A model generated the notes under the pieces. It was not told the origin of the DNA. It searched no databases and saw nothing but the letters and a program-made list of their open reading frames with translations. Both the position numbers and the translations under genes were made by a program. Positions 11,501 through 21,864 of a stretch of DNA of 64,000 nucleotides are shown here, piece after piece. Numbering within the stretch: position 1 is the stretch's first letter; each line of letters starts with the position of its first letter. Source of the stretch: Myxocyprinus asiaticus (lineage: Eukaryota; Chordata; Actinopteri; Cypriniformes; Catostomidae). The stretch covers positions 24,169,880 through 24,233,879 of the forward strand of contig NC_059379.1 of the NCBI RefSeq assembly GCF_019703515.2. The letters run 5' to 3'.

Positions 11501-14500
11501 AGTCTTGGTGTGGTGTGGGGGATTGGTTATGACCACACCGCCTGGGTCCATACCGGAGGCTATGGAGGAGGATTCATTCAGGGTAAATCAACGCTGCACC
11601 TCTATTTCTAAACTAGTATGTGTTTCTTCAGTACATGTAAATAACATAAATCATGTATCTTGCACATGTAGGGTTGGCAAGCAGCACAGATAACATATAC
11701 ACACAGACTGATGTGAAGAGTGTTTATATATATGAGAACCAGCGCTGGAACCCTGTCACTGGTTACACCAACAGGTGAATACTGTGCATGATAATGCAGT
11801 GAACGGTTCTATATTTCAGAAGTGCTCCGCATGCTCAATGCTGTGCTTCACACTTTCTCCTCCAGGGGTCTCCCTACTGATCGTTACATGTGGAGCGATG
11901 CCACAGGTCTGAAGGAGTGCACCAAAACCAACACAAAACCACCCTCACCAAACTGGACCTGGGTTGGTGCTGTTATGCATAATGTTGTGTGCTGAATAAT
12001 GGAAAGTTCTGGACAAATTCCAATGTAAAATTTGGGATGATTGCATTACTCTGCAGGTGTCAGACTGGACTATCGACTATGCTGTGCCAGGAGGAACAGA
12101 CAGAGAGGGCTGGCAGTATGCAGCTGACTTTCCTGCGTAAGTTTCATTGGCCTTCATCTTTCCCAATTAAATTTTTGAAACTGTAGCTCCCAAGCAACAA
12201 GCTAATACTCATAATTGAATGTACTTTGTCAAGCTACGCTTAAAAAAAAAAAAACAAAACAAAAAAAACTGGTAGTTAGGTAGCATTAAAATCTATGAAG
12301 AAAAAGTAGTAAACTACATTGAATCATTCAGTATCATTTTAAATATACAGTATATCTGTTAGATGATATCAAAAATCAGAGCATTATTTATCTGACCAAA
12401 ACAAAAAAGAAAGAATCTCAATTAGGGTGACGGCATCAAACCTGAACACATACATTTACACTAAATACAACTACTAAAACCAGAAAACACCATAATTTAT
12501 ATAGCTGAGTTGAAAACGGTGATGAACAGTATGTAATAATATTTTGATACAAAAAAGATGTATGTTTGCAGTGTGTTTTTTTTTAACTGGTTCTTTGAAA
12601 TGAACCACTTAAATGAACAAATTCATTAAAACAAATCAGACTTGGGGGGCCTGGGTAGCTCAGTGTTAAAAGACGCTGGCTGCCACCCCTGGAGTTCGCT
12701 AGTTCGAATCCCAGGGCACGCTGAGTGACTCCATCCAGGTCTCCTAAGCAACCAAATTGGCCCGGTTGCTAGGGAGGGTAGAGTCACATGGGGTAACCTC
12801 CTCGTGGTCACTATAATGTGGTTCGTTCTCGGTGGGGCATGTGGTGAGTTGTGCGTGGATGCCGCGGTGGATGGCGTGAAGCCTCCACACGTGCTTTGTC
12901 TCCGTGGCCATGCGCTCAACAAGCCACGTGATAAGATGTGCGGGTTGACGGTCTCTGACGCGGAGGCAACTGGGATTCGTCCTCCGCCACCCGGATTGAG
13001 GCGAATCACTACGCGACCAGGAGGGCTTAAAAAAAAACAACAAAAAAAAACGCATAGGGAATTGGGCATTCCAAATTGGGTGAAAAAGAGGGAAAATCAA
13101 AAAAAAAAAAAATCAGACTACCCAATGCTACTTGAGTGAAAGAGGGAACAGTGTAGGCACTTGATAATTATCTCCAATCACTCTGTTGTAAAGCTGCGCT
13201 TGTGATACAAAGTGACAAAAAACAGCCACAACTACTTTGAAAAAGTAGCTTATTGCTGGAAAAGCTACAAGGTTTTGAAACAGCAAAGCTACTACAGCTA
13301 CTTGAAGAATTTTGTAACAGGTCCACACAGTAATTATTTCCTCATTAAAAAAGGTTTACTCCTGAAGAAATAAATAGTAATTTTGAAACATATATATAAA
13401 ATCACGTATCACGAGATGAAGACTAAGGTAGTATCAGTCACCTTTTAAAAGCTGTTTTATTCTAAATGGAGAGGGTCCCCTCATGGCGGCTGCCATGTTT
13501 GGATCATATGACCAGTCAGATACTACTCACTTAAAGGGAAAGTTCACCCAAAAATGAAAATTCTCTCATTATTTACTCACCCTCATGATATCCCAGGTGT
13601 GTGTGACTTTTCTCTCTTCATCAGAACACATTTGAAGTAAAATAGAAAAATATCTTAGCTCAGTAGGTCCTTAAAATGCAAGTGAATGGCAGTTTCTCTT
13701 TTGAAGCTCCAAAAAGCACAGACAGTCAGCAAAAACATCATCGATACAACTCCAGCAGTTAAATTAATGTCTTCTAAAAGCGATACGACCACTCTCAATT
13801 TATCTTTTTAGGTCATACCATGGAAATAAAACGATGAAAGACTTTGTCCGGCGCAGGCGTTGGGCCAGGTATGTCTTACTATTTATAGCACTTAAAGTAT
13901 TCAAGCATATTCTCTGTGTATCTCAGTGTCTATTTTCATACCTTGTTTTTTCACTGTAGAAAGTGTAAACTCACAACAACCGGCCCCTGGCAGGAAGTCC
14001 CGCCTATACCTTTGAGTGATGTAACAATCCTACCTTGTGGGCTAAAGAGCACAGTAGAACAGGTGCCACTGTGGGCCATCAGCAACAAGGGAGACGTCTT
14101 GTGCCGCCTGGGTGTCACCTCCCTGACCCCTGCGGTAAGAGCCAAGTTCCTCCTTTTCTAGACGAATGCTCATTGGTTTACTTAAGACATTCAGAAAGTC
14201 ATGAAACATCTTCACTTTCTTGGCCAGACTTCAAAAGCTTACAATAGACTGTGAACAGTTAGAATACATTCACACGCTCAGCAGTTCCCATGCAAATAGT
14301 GTACAAATACTGCACAAACACTTTACAAATAATTTGCATTATCACTGTGAGTGCCTACACAGAATTATGTAATCCTGACCAATGTGGCTCGCTCACAGGG
14401 GTCGTCATGGTTACACGTGGGAACCGACCAGCCTTTCAAGTCGATTTCCATAGGTGCTGTCCACCAGGTTTGGGCCATCGCCAAGGATGGTTCTGCATTC

Positions 14501-15391
14501 TATAGGGGCTCCGTGTCGGCCCAAAACCCGGCAGGTGAGAGAATTACATTCCATCGCAAAGCCATTACTCTTAAATTTCTCTCTCGAAAGCGTTTTGTAG
14601 ATTGTCTAGTTATTTGTTGCCTTTGCACCCTGCATTAAAATTAACCCAGCATCACTCGCATACTCTTATCTAGAATGTTTATCTCTCGTGTTACGTCTTT
14701 CATGCAAGTCATGCCTGTCATGCTGATGTTGCAGCATTGTCTGCAGTACTTCTGCAGCAGGATTAAAAAGTTTTATCTTTGCTTACAGGAGATAGCTGGT
14801 ATCACATCCCCTCTCCAACTGGACAGAAGCTCAGACAGGTTTCTGTGGGCAGGACATCTGTTTACACAGTGGATGAAAACGGTACATTTATACACATTAA
14901 AGAAATAGTTGGGCCAACTTCCGAATAGTTTACCCAAAAATTATTATTCTCTCCTCATGTACGTGCACTCATGCCGTCCATGATGTGTATGACTTTCTTT
15001 CTTCTGTAGAACACAAACAAAGATTTTGAGGAATATCTCAGCTCCGTAGGTCCATACAATGCAAGTGAATGGTGTCCAGAATTTTGAAGCTTCAAAAAGC
15101 ACATAAAAGTAGCATAGAATTAATCCATACGACTGCAGTGGTTAAATCCACCATTCACTTGGATTGAGGACCTACAGAGCTGAGATATTATTTTAAAAAA
15201 TCTTTGTTTGTGCTCTGCAGAAGAAAGAAATTCACACATCTGGGATGGCATGAGGGTGAGTAAATGATGAGAGAGTTTTCATTTTTGGGTGAACTATCCC
15301 TTTAATGCCTAATTTAAAAGACTATTAATGAATCACATTCTATTCTATACATGATGCTGTATAGTCTTCCAATAGAAACCATCAAACGTAA

Positions 15392-15424
<33 letters not shown>

Positions 15425-17059
15425 CTTGTTTGCTTTTGTGTTCCCTGTATGTGTAGGAAACCTGTGGTACAGACATGGTGTAACCCCCAGTTACCCTCAG
15501 GGTTCATCATGGGAGCACATCTCCAATAATGTTCGCAAAGTATCTGTGGGACCTCTTGACCAGGTCTAGAACTTTAAAACTTGTTTGCTTATAACTAGCA
15601 TCCGTATTACTAGTTTATGGGGGAAATAATTCTTATTCACATATGCATCACGATTCTTTCTTAATCAATTCAAGATCAATCCACAAAAAATAATACTCAG
15701 ATTTTCAAATGATTAGTTAATAAATCTGTTTATTGAAAAAGCATATGCAGGACAAAATTTTACAGATATCAAGAAGTACCATGTACCGATGTGCAACAGT
15801 GCAAATCAGCGCAGAGGTCGCTTTTGTAGCGACACGTACAGTATACCACCAAAAGGTGCTCTTGCGCTGTGATGTTTACATCATGACCTCTATAATGAAA
15901 GGGCATGCCACAGTCCTATGACTGTTAATTATTTTCTTGTATTTTGACTAGGTTGGGTGTGTGGGATGGCTATTGTCCTGAATTTAAGCTGCAAAATGCT
16001 CAAGGGAGACCACTTTTACCCCAATGCATTTATGTGCTCAAAATGCATGACTCAACAACACAGACTTTTTAATGCAAAACAATTTACTCAGAAATCATCA
16101 CAATTACAGGACACAATGCCTCACAGGCTCGAAAGTTAATTGTTCTTGTGCACAATCAGCCACAGAAAGCAAATTGTGCGAGGATTAACAACAACAAAGT
16201 GATATGAAAGTTATTTTACACAGAACAAGTCGCAGATCCTCATCTGATACTAGTTTGTTATAGCCGCTTATTCCATTTCTGTTGGCGGGTGAGATCAGAC
16301 ATATTTTAGTATGGCTGTCATGAGGAATCCTTTCACAGAATTTATAGAATAGCTTGAAGATTTGCAACACTTTTTGTGCACTGTTGCTGAAAAAGTGAAA
16401 TGCATCGACATATTTCCATCCTCAGTTTTTTGTAGCATAACTAAGTTTGCTGCACTGCTAAATGAGATATGTGTGTTTTTCCTAAGGTGTGGATCATTGC
16501 AGATAAGGTGCAGGGTAGTCACTGTTTGAGCTGTGGAACTGTTTGTCGCCGGCTGGGGGTGCTGCCTATGGAACCTAAAGGCCACTCGTGGGACTATGGC
16601 ATTGGGGTGAGCGCTGCTGACGTCTTCTCTCTGCTAACGGCACTAATAGCAGAGTTGTCATATGGTTGCAGCACACTGTTTGATACAGAAGTGATCATTG
16701 TTTGGATGTTTCCCTTGACCTTTAACATTTTGATCTGAAGGCTTATGCTTGAATGCTGTTTTAGAATTGTGTCCATGCATGAATTTCATTGTGAAATTAC
16801 ATTTTTAATTAAAAAATTAAAATGGTGTGTCCACACTATTGACTGGTAGTGTACGTCTGTATAGAAAATGGATGGATAATTAGATGTACTCTGTTTCTCT
16901 CAGGGTGGATGGGATCACATAACAGTGAGGGGGAATGCCATGGAGGCACCTCGCATTCAAATGCCATCCCTAACTGACAACAGCAGCTACCAAACAGCAG
17001 CACGCAATCCACTGCAAACTAGTAACAAGCCAGAGATGAATGGAAATCCAGTGGGCTGA
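2530..17059 (+). CDS. tecpr1: Tectonin beta-propeller repeat-containing protein 1 (partial, 3' 17 exons)
   Basis: Coding exons: 2530-2678, 6869-7428, 7545-7690, 8356-8511, 10353-10502, 10598-10755, 11455-11582, 11672-11774, 11866-11962, 12057-12136, 13812-13868, 13960-14134, 14399-14534, 14789-14881, 15457-15563, 16487-16606, 16904-17059 (stop TGA 17057-17059). All junctions are GT-AG and phases agree throughout, giving 856 codons plus stop. Human TECPR1 is about 1165 aa, so ~300 N-terminal residues lie left of the window. Order seen: last N-terminal TECPR repeat, acidic variable linker (exon 2), ATG12-ATG5-interacting region, PH domain, a TECPR repeat, DysF domain, C-terminal TECPR repeats. 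The family tethers autophagosomes and damaged lysosomes to ATG12-ATG5; its DysF region recognises exposed sphingomyelin and its PH domain phosphoinositide. No frame breaks are seen, so it looks functional. The exon-9 donor (TGG|gttggt) is weak. Confidence 0.95.
2720..2858. repeat. Dispersed repeat hosting the hAT-like element (left part)
   Basis: Motifs such as TTTACACGTGGAATTAAC, ATCACAAGTGGACAG and ACAGGTGTAAACA recur in related or inverse form at 8539-8690 (GTTTACACCTGATATTAAG, GACCACTTGTGATCGGAT). The sequence continues after the hAT-like insertion at about 6692-6725 (GTGACCACTTAG). It is probably one interrupted copy of a family with a second copy downstream. Confidence 0.5.
3296..3472. 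mobile_element. Tc1-like MITE, 177 bp
   Basis: The ends are CAGTTGTGCTCAAAAGTTTG and its near-perfect inverse (one mismatch), flanked by TA at 3294-3295 and 3473-3474. Its left ~88 bp match the right end of the 3618-4501 element in inverse, and its right ~90 bp match that element's left end. It is therefore an internal-deletion derivative in the opposite orientation. Confidence 0.85.
3618..4501 (-). mobile_element. Tc1-like element, 884 bp, internally deleted
   Basis: The ends are CAGTTGTGCTCAAAAGTTTG and its inverse, flanked by TA at 3616-3617 and 4502-4503. On the - strand 4079-3813 encodes a Tc1 paired HTH (KDGKGYKKISKALKMPVSTV, then KPRSGRPRKIS), but no catalytic domain follows. Length is about half that of a full Tc1 element. 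Confidence 0.85.
3813..4079 (-). pseudogene. Tc1-like transposase N-terminal fragment
   Basis: About 88 codons cover both helix-turn-helix subdomains with the GRPR-like hook between them, ending at EKDGVVVSRSTI, where the catalytic domain would begin. No DDE residues are present because the element is internally deleted. It may still encode a DNA-binding peptide, but nothing shows it is expressed. Confidence 0.8.
6869..7428 (+). other. tecpr1: tecpr1 long variable-linker exon
   Basis: This 560-bp exon is the longest in the gene part seen. It starts with SAGCFFGGE and ends with the conserved LEEPYGADEHPKWAWVSGGG. Between them is an acidic, Ser/Pro/Glu-rich stretch that resembles human TECPR1 only weakly in sequence but matches in position. 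It is probably a disordered linker between the N-terminal beta-propeller and the ATG5-binding region. Confidence 0.85.
7545..7690 (+). other. tecpr1: tecpr1 exon with ATG12-ATG5-interacting region
   Basis: The exon encodes SLSMTPAQTAAWRKQIFEQL followed by a charged helix ending HYEQAIEQ. It lies directly before the PH domain, where human TECPR1 carries the AIR segment that binds the ATG12-ATG5 conjugate. Conservation is nearly residue for residue in the TPAQTAAWRKQIF core. Function is assigned by family knowledge. Confidence 0.8.
8539..8690. repeat. Dispersed repeat (second copy of the TTTACACCTG family)
   Basis: The segment shares GTTTACACCTG, GTGATCxGATCAC and GACCACTTGTGATCGGA motifs with 2720-2858 plus 6692-6725. 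It lies at the start of the intron after the first PH-domain exon of tecpr1. The element class is not identified. Confidence 0.45.
8948..10022 (+). mobile_element. Tc1-like element, 3'-truncated
   Basis: The left end CAGTGCATTCATAAAGTATT follows TA (8946-8947) and is a familiar teleost Tc1-like terminus. The interior encodes transposase fragments. Homology stops near 10022, before the third catalytic residue, and no inverted right terminus follows, so the 3' end is lost. Confidence 0.8.
9333..10020 (+). pseudogene. Tc1-like transposase relic
   Basis: It starts MRSKELPAELRGRIVSRHRS with a paired HTH (GYKKISAALKVPKSTVAS). The frame breaks at a TGA at 9585-9587. Later fragments in other frames resemble the catalytic domain around WRKPDTAHH and FQQDNDPKH-type sequence near 9960. 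A deletion removed part of the glycine-rich region near 9880. No intact product is possible. Confidence 0.75.
12643..13109 (+). mobile_element. tRNA-derived SINE (copy 1) with 10-bp TSD
   Basis: The head resembles a tRNA with a pol III A box (TGGGTAGCTCAGTG, 12652-12665) and B box (AGTTCGAATCC). It continues with a body shared with copy 2 at 39228-39650, a conserved GGGAATTGGGCATTCCAAAT block and an A-rich tail. AAATCAGACT at 12633-12642 is repeated at 13110-13119, an exact target-site duplication. It lies in the tecpr1 intron 12137-13811. It may belong to a cyprinid V-SINE-type family, but the name is not decided here. Confidence 0.9.
13535..13797 (+). mobile_element. Solo left arm of TTAA-flanked foldback MITE
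   Basis: It begins after TTAA with AGGGAAAGTTCACCCAAAAA and continues through the family's left arm (ATTTACTCACCCTCATG, GTAGGTCCTTAAAATGCAAG) to about 13797. No right arm follows. It ends only ~15 bp before the splice acceptor of the next tecpr1 exon at 13812. Confidence 0.8.
14901..15301. mobile_element. TTAA-flanked foldback MITE
   Basis: The left arm is degenerate (AATAGTTTACCCAAAAATT). The right arm is intact and ends TTTTTGGGTGAACTATCCCT followed by TTAA. The arms are inverted copies of about 200 bp joined near ACTGCAGTGGTTAAATCCAC. It lies in the intron between tecpr1 exons 14789-14881 and 15457-15563. Confidence 0.8.
15394..15424. repeat. tecpr1: Poly-T tract (31 T) upstream of a tecpr1 acceptor
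   Basis: An uninterrupted run of about 31 T ends 32 bp before the exon starting at 15457. The acceptor itself (TGTATGTGTAG) has a weak pyrimidine tract, so the run may contribute to recognition. It is also likely to be length-variable. Confidence 0.85.
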
Positions 17060-17631
17060 TAGAGAAACATTTCTACTGTAGCCATGACTTGTTCTCTTCC
17101 CTTCTGTAGTGATTCTTTTCTATAGAGCATAGAGTTACTCACTCCAACTTGAAATGTGTTCAGCTCAAGCTCCTGTGTGTGCAAATGGCTGTTTTTATTT
17201 GCACCTGAGCTGAAGTCACATTCTCCAGTTAGCTTAAGTGTTCTCGTTAACTTGAAAGACATTTCTTCTTGTTTTGGGTTCTCTTGTGGATAATGAGGCC
17301 ACTTCTAAAAATGCCCCCTTTTTAAACTCTACAATTTCTCGACATTATGTTTTTACATGGTACTTTTGGATAGAGGATCTTAATTTAATTTGTATTTATT
17401 TGTCTGTGGTCATATTAGTTTGTGCCCATTTGTTTTTTGATTCTTTATTGGAATCCAGTGGCATTAAATACAAAAAAAGTCACAATTCACAGTATAAGCT
17501 TCTGAAGGTACTCTACAAGCATTTTGTCTTAAACATCACAAACAAAACAACTTTAAATAAACACCTGATTCTGGAGTTTACAGCTTGGCTGCAATGTCAT
17601 TGTACATCAGTAAGAAGGGGGAAAGAAAATA
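17060..17631 (+). other. tecpr1: tecpr1 3' untranslated region (probable)
   Basis: The sequence follows the TGA stop with no further coding signal. An AATAAA at 17556-17561 is the first plausible polyadenylation signal. The true end of the transcript cannot be seen from sequence alone. Confidence 0.55.
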
Positions 17632-17634
17632 GTG

Positions 17635-17950
17635 GCAACACTTTACAAAAAGGTTGCAATTGTTTACATTAGTTAATGCATTAGGTATCATGAACTAATA
17701 ATGGACAATTTTTTAAAACAGCATTTACTAATTTTGATTATTGTTAATTGATTAAAAACAACAACAATTGTTCATTGTTAGTTTTTGTTAGTTCATAGTC
17801 CATTAACTTATGTTAACATATACTACTTTTAATTTTAAAAACATATTAGTTAATGTTGAAATTAACATTAACCAAGATTAACAAATGCTGTAAACATTTT
17901 GTTCATTGTTATTCATGTTAACAAATGAAAACTTATTGTAAAGTGTTATC
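17635..17950. mobile_element. Palindromic MITE with AACACTTTACAA ends
   Basis: The left end GCAACACTTTACAAAAAGGT and right end ACTTATTGTAAAGTGTTATC are inverted repeats. The interior is rich in inverted GTTAATG/CATTAAC motifs, so the whole element can fold. This terminus is common among non-autonomous DNA elements in fish. No reading frame is present. Confidence 0.7.
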
Positions 17951-18095
17951 AGAATAATATGTGAACCACTTAATATTAGGTGTAACTACTATTGTAGTTA
18001 AGCATTTGATAGTCATGTACTTATTATGTACATATGTGATGTTGCATTGTACTTACATTTAAACTACATGCATTGTATTACATTTGTAGTTACAC

Positions 18096-18182
18096 TGTTA
18101 ACCTTACCCCTAACCCCAAACCTAACCCCTTCCTCAGTCCTTACCCTAAACCCTAAACTTACCCTTACTTCTAAACCTAGCC
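18096..18182. repeat. Degenerate CCCTAA-like block
   Basis: The sequence runs through variants of the telomeric hexamer (ACCTTACCCCTAACCCC, CCTTACCCTAAACCC). A reverse-orientation trace (GGTTAGGTTTAGGGTTGGGG) is present at 35760-35779. Such blocks are common inside fish dispersed repeats, so this is not evidence of a chromosome end. Confidence 0.6.
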
Positions 18183-19590
18183 ATATATCAACCTCTGTTG
18201 CAGCAAATGTGAATCTTGTGAGAATTTTGCAGAGCATCATTTAGTTACACAATAAATAGAGTGTATTGTATGTAATGTTAGTAAATAGAAGTTAAAGACA
18301 CTTAATATAAAGTGGGACCATATCAGCTGTTAAAATTTCATAATAAGGAGTGCCCAAGAAAATAATTGTCTGTAATACCACTTTAATTATCTGCTTGTAC
18401 CACGTTGTTGGGTATTTTCGAACCTTACTCAAAGCTGACATGGCACAGTGATACTGTGTAAACAGGAAATAGCTCTTGTTGTTGGCAACAGAAGACAGTG
18501 CACTATTTAATTTGACACTTGACAATGTAAAGACAGTGTTTCTTTTCTCAGGATGTCAAGACATTTCTTTTCTCTTAAGTGTATATGGTGTAATTCCAGT
18601 AAAAGGCAGCACAATATCAGAGAGTAACAGTATTTATACTAAATCTTTCAAAAAAATTTTTTTAGCATAATTAACAGTCAGTTTTATTCCTACTGTATTC
18701 AGTTACTGTATGTTGTAAATGTGGATGTATAAATTTGGATCATTTATGTTATAATATTGAATGATGGTATTTAAGGTCCTAACTTGAAGCTATAATGAGA
18801 GAAATCAATTGTGTCACGTCCTTTTAGAGCATTATTTAAGGCTACTGCTGTACATATAAAGAAGAACTTCTTAAATATATGCGGGCGAGAAAGTGGGAGA
18901 GAGAAAATTAGAAAGATCTATTCACATGTTAATGTAAAGATGATAACGTTTCTACAGATTTGCCCCTTGTGGACTTCCCAAACCCAACAGTTGTGTTTGT
19001 GTCTAAAGGGTTTTATCAGTGGAAACAGAAAAGGACATTATAGTTTTCAATTATTAAGTGTAGACAAATACGTTTAGTGATGAGAAGCTACATTAGGTAA
19101 CAGCAGTGGCGCTGTTATTTGAGTGCTGTAAACTCCTCTCAGTGTCATGTTGTGCATGGTTTATGTTCTCTCTCTCAATAAATATAAAATCTGCTCCACA
19201 ATTTTGCCTTTTGTAATTTCTGGATATGAAATAGGCTAACCCTACAAATGGCCCTCTTATTCTTCAGAAAAGACCCATATCCACAGGGTTACTTGCTATG
19301 AATTTTGATTTGAGGATGTCTAATAACATCCACAATATTTGTGGACAGAGACACTGGGTTGTTTACATAATTAACTATATATTCTGCACATAGTTTTCTT
19401 CATCAAAGCATGTTTGTGGACCAGATTTAGCATGTAAACTCAGTTTCACAGAAAGGGTTATACAAATCAACCCTTTTCTTTTGTCTTGAGAGCTGGTACT
19501 GTCATCATGCATTCACTTCCATCTGTTTTGACTCTGGAATGTTCTCTCATTCAGCACTGTATCTTTGAGTCCGTTCGATGGCAGCGTGTG
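18183..19590. other. tecpr1-bhlha15 intergenic stretch, no gene seen
   Basis: AT-rich sequence without supportable coding exons or clear transposon ends. It separates two convergent genes and probably includes the bhlha15 3' untranslated region on its right side. Confidence 0.6.
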
Positions 19591-20145
19591 TTAGCTGCCT
19601 TGGCTGAAGCTGTGAATTTGGCTCAGGTAGCTGGAGAGACCCTCCTCCCCCTCCTCCTCCAGATGCTGCTGATAGCACTGCAGGAGCCGGGAGGCATTCG
19701 TCTCCACGTGACCCTCCGTATGAGGCAGGCAGGCATTAGACATGCCCAGTATGATGGTGGTTAAGGCCTTGATGTAATTCTTGGCTAGTGTCAGAGTTTC
19801 GATCTTGGAAAGTTTCTTGTCTGTTTTAACATGAGGAATGGCCTCTCGTAGGGCCTGAAAAGCATTGTTAAGTTTGTGCATCCTCTGCCTCTCCCTCTCA
19901 TTACTCTCCAGCCTGCGCACGTTGCGTTCCTTAGCACTGCCACGTTGTCGTCTACGACGTTTGCCCACCCGTGTACCACCATGCCCCTCACCTCTCAATG
20001 TTCTCCATGATCCACTGAGCCTCATGGACGCCTCTGAACCCTCCTGTTCGCTGGAACCTGGCTCTGTTTCCAGGGTGAAGTCTGGGTCGTCCTGCTCTGA
20101 CCAAGACTGTCTGCCCCGCTTTGACCCTTTTCCTTTGGACTTCAT
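19591..20145 (-). CDS. bhlha15: Class A basic helix-loop-helix protein 15 (MIST1)
   Basis: 184 codons in one exon, close to the human length of about 189. Residues 61-70 are a basic cluster ([10 protein letters not shown]). The bHLH domain spans about 77-132, with basic region [20 protein letters not shown] including the E-R contacts for E-box DNA, and helix 2 [18 protein letters not shown]. The C-terminus is acidic ([10 protein letters not shown]). MIST1 drives secretory-cell maturation by binding E-boxes as a homodimer. The ATG at 20143-20145 precedes the conserved KSKGK start. A likely splice acceptor lies just upstream at 20152-20153. It is tail to tail with tecpr1, matching the mammalian neighbourhood. 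No defects are seen. Confidence 0.95.
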   Translation of the reverse strand: MKSKGKGSKRGRQSWSEQDDPDFTLETEPGSSEQEGSEASMRLSGSWRTLRGEGHGGTRVGKRRRRQRGSAKERNVRRLESNERERQRMHKLNNAFQALREAIPHVKTDKKLSKIETLTLAKNYIKALTTIILGMSNACLPHTEGHVETNASRLLQCYQQHLEEEGEEGLSSYLSQIHSFSQGS

Positions 20146-20150
20146 GCTTG

Positions 20151-20825
20151 ACTAACCCACACCCTGGTGTAGGCCCTAGAACATTATCATATACGTTTAT
20201 GTTGGGAGGAAGCAAACAATCATAATGCAAAATAGCAAATCTTAAGTGACATTTAAAGTGCATTCTAAAAACTATAGGGTATATGAAGAATAAGTAACAT
20301 TTTAAAGTACAAGCATGCTGTCTCAATATTTGGTAACTGGGAATGAGAAGACAATCTAATATAACACTACTGTTACACTGTAAAAACTGCAATTGTTACC
20401 TTAAGGGGCTATATTTCTACTTGATCTAATTACCTTACAATTAGTTTTGTTGGTGTAACCTAATGTATTGCGGTTGATTCGGGGCTAAAAACAAATAATA
20501 TATTTTTGACTTGAAAAAAACAAGTTAATTTAGATGTTGTCACATGAAACTCATTTTAGGTTAACATTTTTGTTAGTGTCCTTGCTATAATTGGTTCAGC
20601 ATATCATGAATTGTTTAAGTGTTATGTTGAGGAAGAAAATGAGAGTTTGATTGTCAAAATTGGACTAAAAGAAAAGGGTGGCTAATAGTAATCTTGCAAT
20701 GAACATATCCTGACATAATTCAATTGGATTTATCAAGTGAGCAACGAATTTACTCTGATAAAATCTGTCTTGCATAGTCAACAAGCTGTCCTGGTTACTT
20801 TCGAATAAAAAAAGTTCTGCTTACC
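20151..20825 (-). other. bhlha15: bhlha15 5' intron (predicted)
   Basis: On the - strand AAG|gtaagc at 20825/20824 is a strong donor and GTGGGTTAG ending at 20152 is a possible acceptor 5 bases before the ATG. This would place a non-coding first exon above 20825, as in the mammalian two-exon gene. The acceptor has a poor pyrimidine tract, so the call is tentative. Confidence 0.5.
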
Positions 20826-21183
20826 TTAAAATAAATTTCCACACAACTCAAAGTGATGAGTCTTCACGATACGAGCCTCACGGTGAGCGATAACGAGTTA
20901 GTGAGAAGCTGTTGTCTTCCTGACAGCCGGAGAATGAAATGATAACGGTCACATGCGCGCTGTACCTGTTGCTGCTCTCTATGTCCACGTAGCGCTTCTG
21001 TGGCCAATCAAATGAGGGGACCCGTTTTGTCTCGAGAAGCTCATGAACTGGCGCATGCATCGGAAATAGCGATTTGAAACTTTCTAATGCTCTCTGATGA
21101 TGGTACCAACTCTCTGCAATACAGCTGCAGGTGCTATTTTCACTTTTGGGCTATAAGAACGAATGGTTTATAAATTATCTTAA

Positions 21184-21864
21184 AGGAATAGTTCACCCAA
21201 AAACGAAAATTATCTCATAATTTACTCACCCTCATGCCATACCAGTTGTGTATGACTTTTTTTCTTCTTCTGAACACAAACAAAGATTTTTAGAAGAAAT
21301 ATCTCAGCTCTGTAGGTCTATACAATACAAGTGAATGTGATCAAAACTTTGAAGCTCCAAAAGCACGTAAAGGCAGCATAAAAATAATCCAGTGATTAAA
21401 TCCACGTCTTCAGAAGCAATATTATAAGTGTGGGTGAGAAACAGATGTCCCTTTTTACAATAAATCGGCACTTTCACATTCTTCTTCTTTTGTTTTTGGC
21501 GATTCACATTCTTTGTGCATATCGCCACCTACTACGCAGGGAGGAGAATTTATAGTAAAGAAAGAAAGAAGGACTTATATATTCAATACTGATCTGTTTC
21601 TCATCCACACCTATCATATCGCTTCTGAAGACATGGATTTAACCACTGGAGTCTTATGGGTTACTTTTATGCTGACTTTATGTGCTTTTTGGTGCTTCAA
21701 AATGTTGGAACCTATTCACTTATATTGTGAGGACCAACATAGCTGAGATATTCTTCTAAAAATCTTTGTTTGTGTTCTGCAGAAGAAAGAAAGTCACACA
21801 CCAGGGATGGCATGAGGGTGAGTAAATTATGAGAGAATTTTCATTTTTGGGTGAACTATTCCTT
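21184..21864. mobile_element. TTAA-flanked foldback MITE, full-length
   Basis: It starts after TTAA with AGGAATAGTTCACCCAAAAA and ends TTTTTGGGTGAACTATTCCT. The arms are inverted copies of ~230 bp (left carries GTAGGTCTATACAATACAAG, right the inverse-like form). The loop (about 21430-21640) contains a GCCACCTACTACG motif shared with the 27.2-28.1 kb copy. The family recurs at least eight times in this window. Confidence 0.85.

Larger units (their letters stand above)
11455..13868 (+). other. tecpr1: tecpr1 TECPR repeat and DysF-domain exons (five)
   Basis: Exons 11455-11582, 11672-11774, 11866-11962, 12057-12136 and 13812-13868 run from a tectonin repeat (GVVWGIGYDHTAW) into a DysF fold. DysF hallmarks seen are VYIYENQRWNPVTGY, RYMWSD, the W-x-W pair in PNWTWVSDW, GWQYAADFPA, and the basic RRRRWAR end. 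In mammals this domain recognises sphingomyelin exposed on damaged lysosomes. Confidence 0.85.

Noticed and set aside
12652..12724. Possible tRNA gene (A and B boxes present)
   Set aside because: It is the head of a SINE with body, A-rich tail and target-site duplication; it does not fold as a normal tRNA with intact stems.
12626..13139. Open frames over 100 codons on both strands in the SINE
   Set aside because: The same frames recur in the second SINE copy with breaks; they reflect the GC-rich SINE body, not a gene.
18096..18182. Interstitial telomere indicating a chromosome fusion
   Set aside because: The hexamers are heavily degenerate and the type recurs at 35.7 kb; a dispersed repeat explains it better.
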